Positions 5,958 to 7,117 of a stretch of 7,117 nt of DNA are shown here, in pieces. Each line of letters begins with the position of its first letter. The stretch's first letter is position 1. The notes below the pieces were generated by a model, which saw only the letters and a list, made by a program, of their open reading frames with translations, had not been told where the DNA came from and made no database searches. This DNA is from Anammoximicrobium sp032229885. Its GTDB lineage: Bacteria; Planctomycetota; Planctomycetia; Pirellulales; Pirellulaceae. The DNA lies in contig JAVYAJ010000301.1 of NCBI GenBank assembly GCA_032229885.1, forward strand, positions 1 through 7,117. The letters run 5' to 3'. The position numbers and the translations under genes are program-made.

Positions 5958-7117
5958 GTGGCGAAACAGATGGTGTACGAAGATGACGCGCGACAAGCGT
6001 TATTGGCCGGCGTGTCCAAGCTGGCCACGGCTGTCCGCAGCACGTTAGGGCCGCGCGGTCGCAACGCCGTGCTGGACAAAGGGTGGGGTTCGCCGAAGAT
6101 CACCAAAGACGGCGTGACGGTGGCCGAAGACATCGATTTGGACGATCCGAACGAAAATCTGGGCGCCAAGCTCGTGAAAGAGGTCGCCAGCAAGACCAAT
6201 ACGGTGGCGGGCGACGGGACGACGACCGCAACCATCCTGGCGGAAGCCATCTTTCGCGAGGGGCTGAAAATGATCGCCGCCGGCTGCGACCCGATGGCCT
6301 TGTCTCGAGGCATTACGTTGGGCGCCGACGCGGTCGTCGAGGCAGTCAAAGGGATGGCGTCGCCCATCGAGGTCAAAAACAAGAAGAGCATTCAACAGGT
6401 CGCCACGATTGCCGGCAACAATGATCCGACGATCGGCGCCGTGTTGACCGATGCCTTCCTCAAGGTCGGCAAGGATGGCGTGATCACGATCGAGGAAGGT
6501 CGTGGCAGCGAGACCACCGTCGAAGTCGTCGAGGGGATGCAGTTCGATCGCGGGTTCCTGTCGCCTCATTTCGTGACCAACGAAGACGACGTGTCGGTCG
6601 AACTCGAAGACTGTTATGTCCTGATCTACGAAGAGAAAATCTCGTCGAACAAAAAGCTGATCCCCCTGCTGGAGGCCATCAGCCGCGCCAAGAAACCGCT
6701 CTTGGTCATCGCCGAAGACGTCGAAGGCGAGGCGTTGGCGACGCTTGTGGTCAACAAGATGCGCGGCATTCTGAGCGTGTGCGCGGTCAAGGCGCCGGGC
6801 TATGGCGATCGCCGCAAGGCCATGATGGGCGATCTCGGCGTGCTGACCGGCGGAACGCCGATCTTCAAGGATCTGGGCATCGACCTGGAAAGCGTCAAGC
6901 TGAGCGACCTGGGCCGAGTCAAGAAGGTCAAGATCACGGCGGACGAGACGGTGCTGGTCGGCGGCGCGGGCAAAAAGGACGCCATCGATGGTCGAGCCCA
7001 GCAGATCCGCAGCGAGATCGAAAAAACCACCAGCGATTACGATCGCGAAAAGCTCCAGGAGCGGTTGGCTAAGCTGTCGGGCGGCGTCGCCCAGATCAGT
7101 TGCGGGGCGATGACCGA
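5958..7117 (+). CDS. groEL: Chaperonin GroEL (Hsp60), 3'-truncated by the window edge
   Basis: Group I chaperonin subunit, an ATP-driven cytoplasmic protein-folding ring. The 386 codons seen cover about 70% of the usual 540-550 residues; the gene runs off the right edge without a frameshift. The start is GTG. Landmarks: TLGPRGRNAVLD (29-40), KITKDGVTVA (47-56), the nucleotide-binding GDGTTTA (85-91), VEGMQFDRGFLSPHF (191-205), the apical segment AEDVEGEALATLVVNKMRG (252-270), KAPGYGDRRKAM (278-289) and SDYDREKLQERLAKLSGGVA (359-378). The conserved apical VVN (264-266) needed for substrate and GroES contact is present; the E. coli Tyr199/Tyr203 positions are Phe200 and His204. The return to the intermediate domain reads QISCGAMT, where most GroELs have something like VIKVGAATE. 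No groES precedes it. A lineage-specific paralogue is likely, with a sigma-54-type promoter upstream. The ATPase aspartate equivalent to E. coli D398 lies beyond the window. Confidence 0.97.
   Translation, partial: MAKQMVYEDDARQALLAGVSKLATAVRSTLGPRGRNAVLDKGWGSPKITKDGVTVAEDIDLDDPNENLGAKLVKEVASKTNTVAGDGTTTATILAEAIFREGLKMIAAGCDPMALSRGITLGADAVVEAVKGMASPIEVKNKKSIQQVATIAGNNDPTIGAVLTDAFLKVGKDGVITIEEGRGSETTVEVVEGMQFDRGFLSPHFVTNEDDVSVELEDCYVLIYEEKISSNKKLIPLLEAISRAKKPLLVIAEDVEGEALATLVVNKMRGILSVCAVKAPGYGDRRKAMMGDLGVLTGGTPIFKDLGIDLESVKLSDLGRVKKVKITADETVLVGGAGKKDAIDGRAQQIRSEIEKTTSDYDREKLQERLAKLSGGVAQISCGAMT

Overview
The window most likely comes from a planctomycete of the Pirellulales type. The case rests mainly on the large minus-strand gene. 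It encodes a very large secreted protein with a basic N-terminus running into an LEPR-type motif, a chain of Ig/cadherin/jelly-roll modules, a domain that I recognise from planctomycete surface proteins, and a C-terminal dockerin-like calcium module. A GroEL gene without a groES partner fits the same group. No rRNA, tRNA, CRISPR array or insertion sequence is visible.

Layout. Positions 1-120 hold a 15-bp tandem array that runs off the left edge. Positions 150-290 hold two strong hairpins and a 35-bp imperfect direct repeat. This repeat-rich block lies just downstream of the minus-strand gene, which fills 306-5114. An 843-bp spacer (5115-5957) separates that gene from a divergently transcribed, right-truncated groEL (5958 to the window end). 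The spacer appears to be regulatory: it has a near-consensus sigma-54 promoter about 170 bp before groEL, an inverted-repeat cluster about 165-210 bp upstream of that promoter, and one perfect palindrome.

The two genes face away from each other and have unrelated roles. The minus-strand product is predicted to be an exported zinc metallopeptidase built into a long adhesive or structural chain, carrying both a cohesin-like and a dockerin-like module. The plus-strand product is a cytoplasmic chaperonin subunit. No operon links them, and nothing suggests a joint pathway. The points most worth checking are the sigma-54 control of a stand-alone groEL and the modular protease with its unusual export signal.
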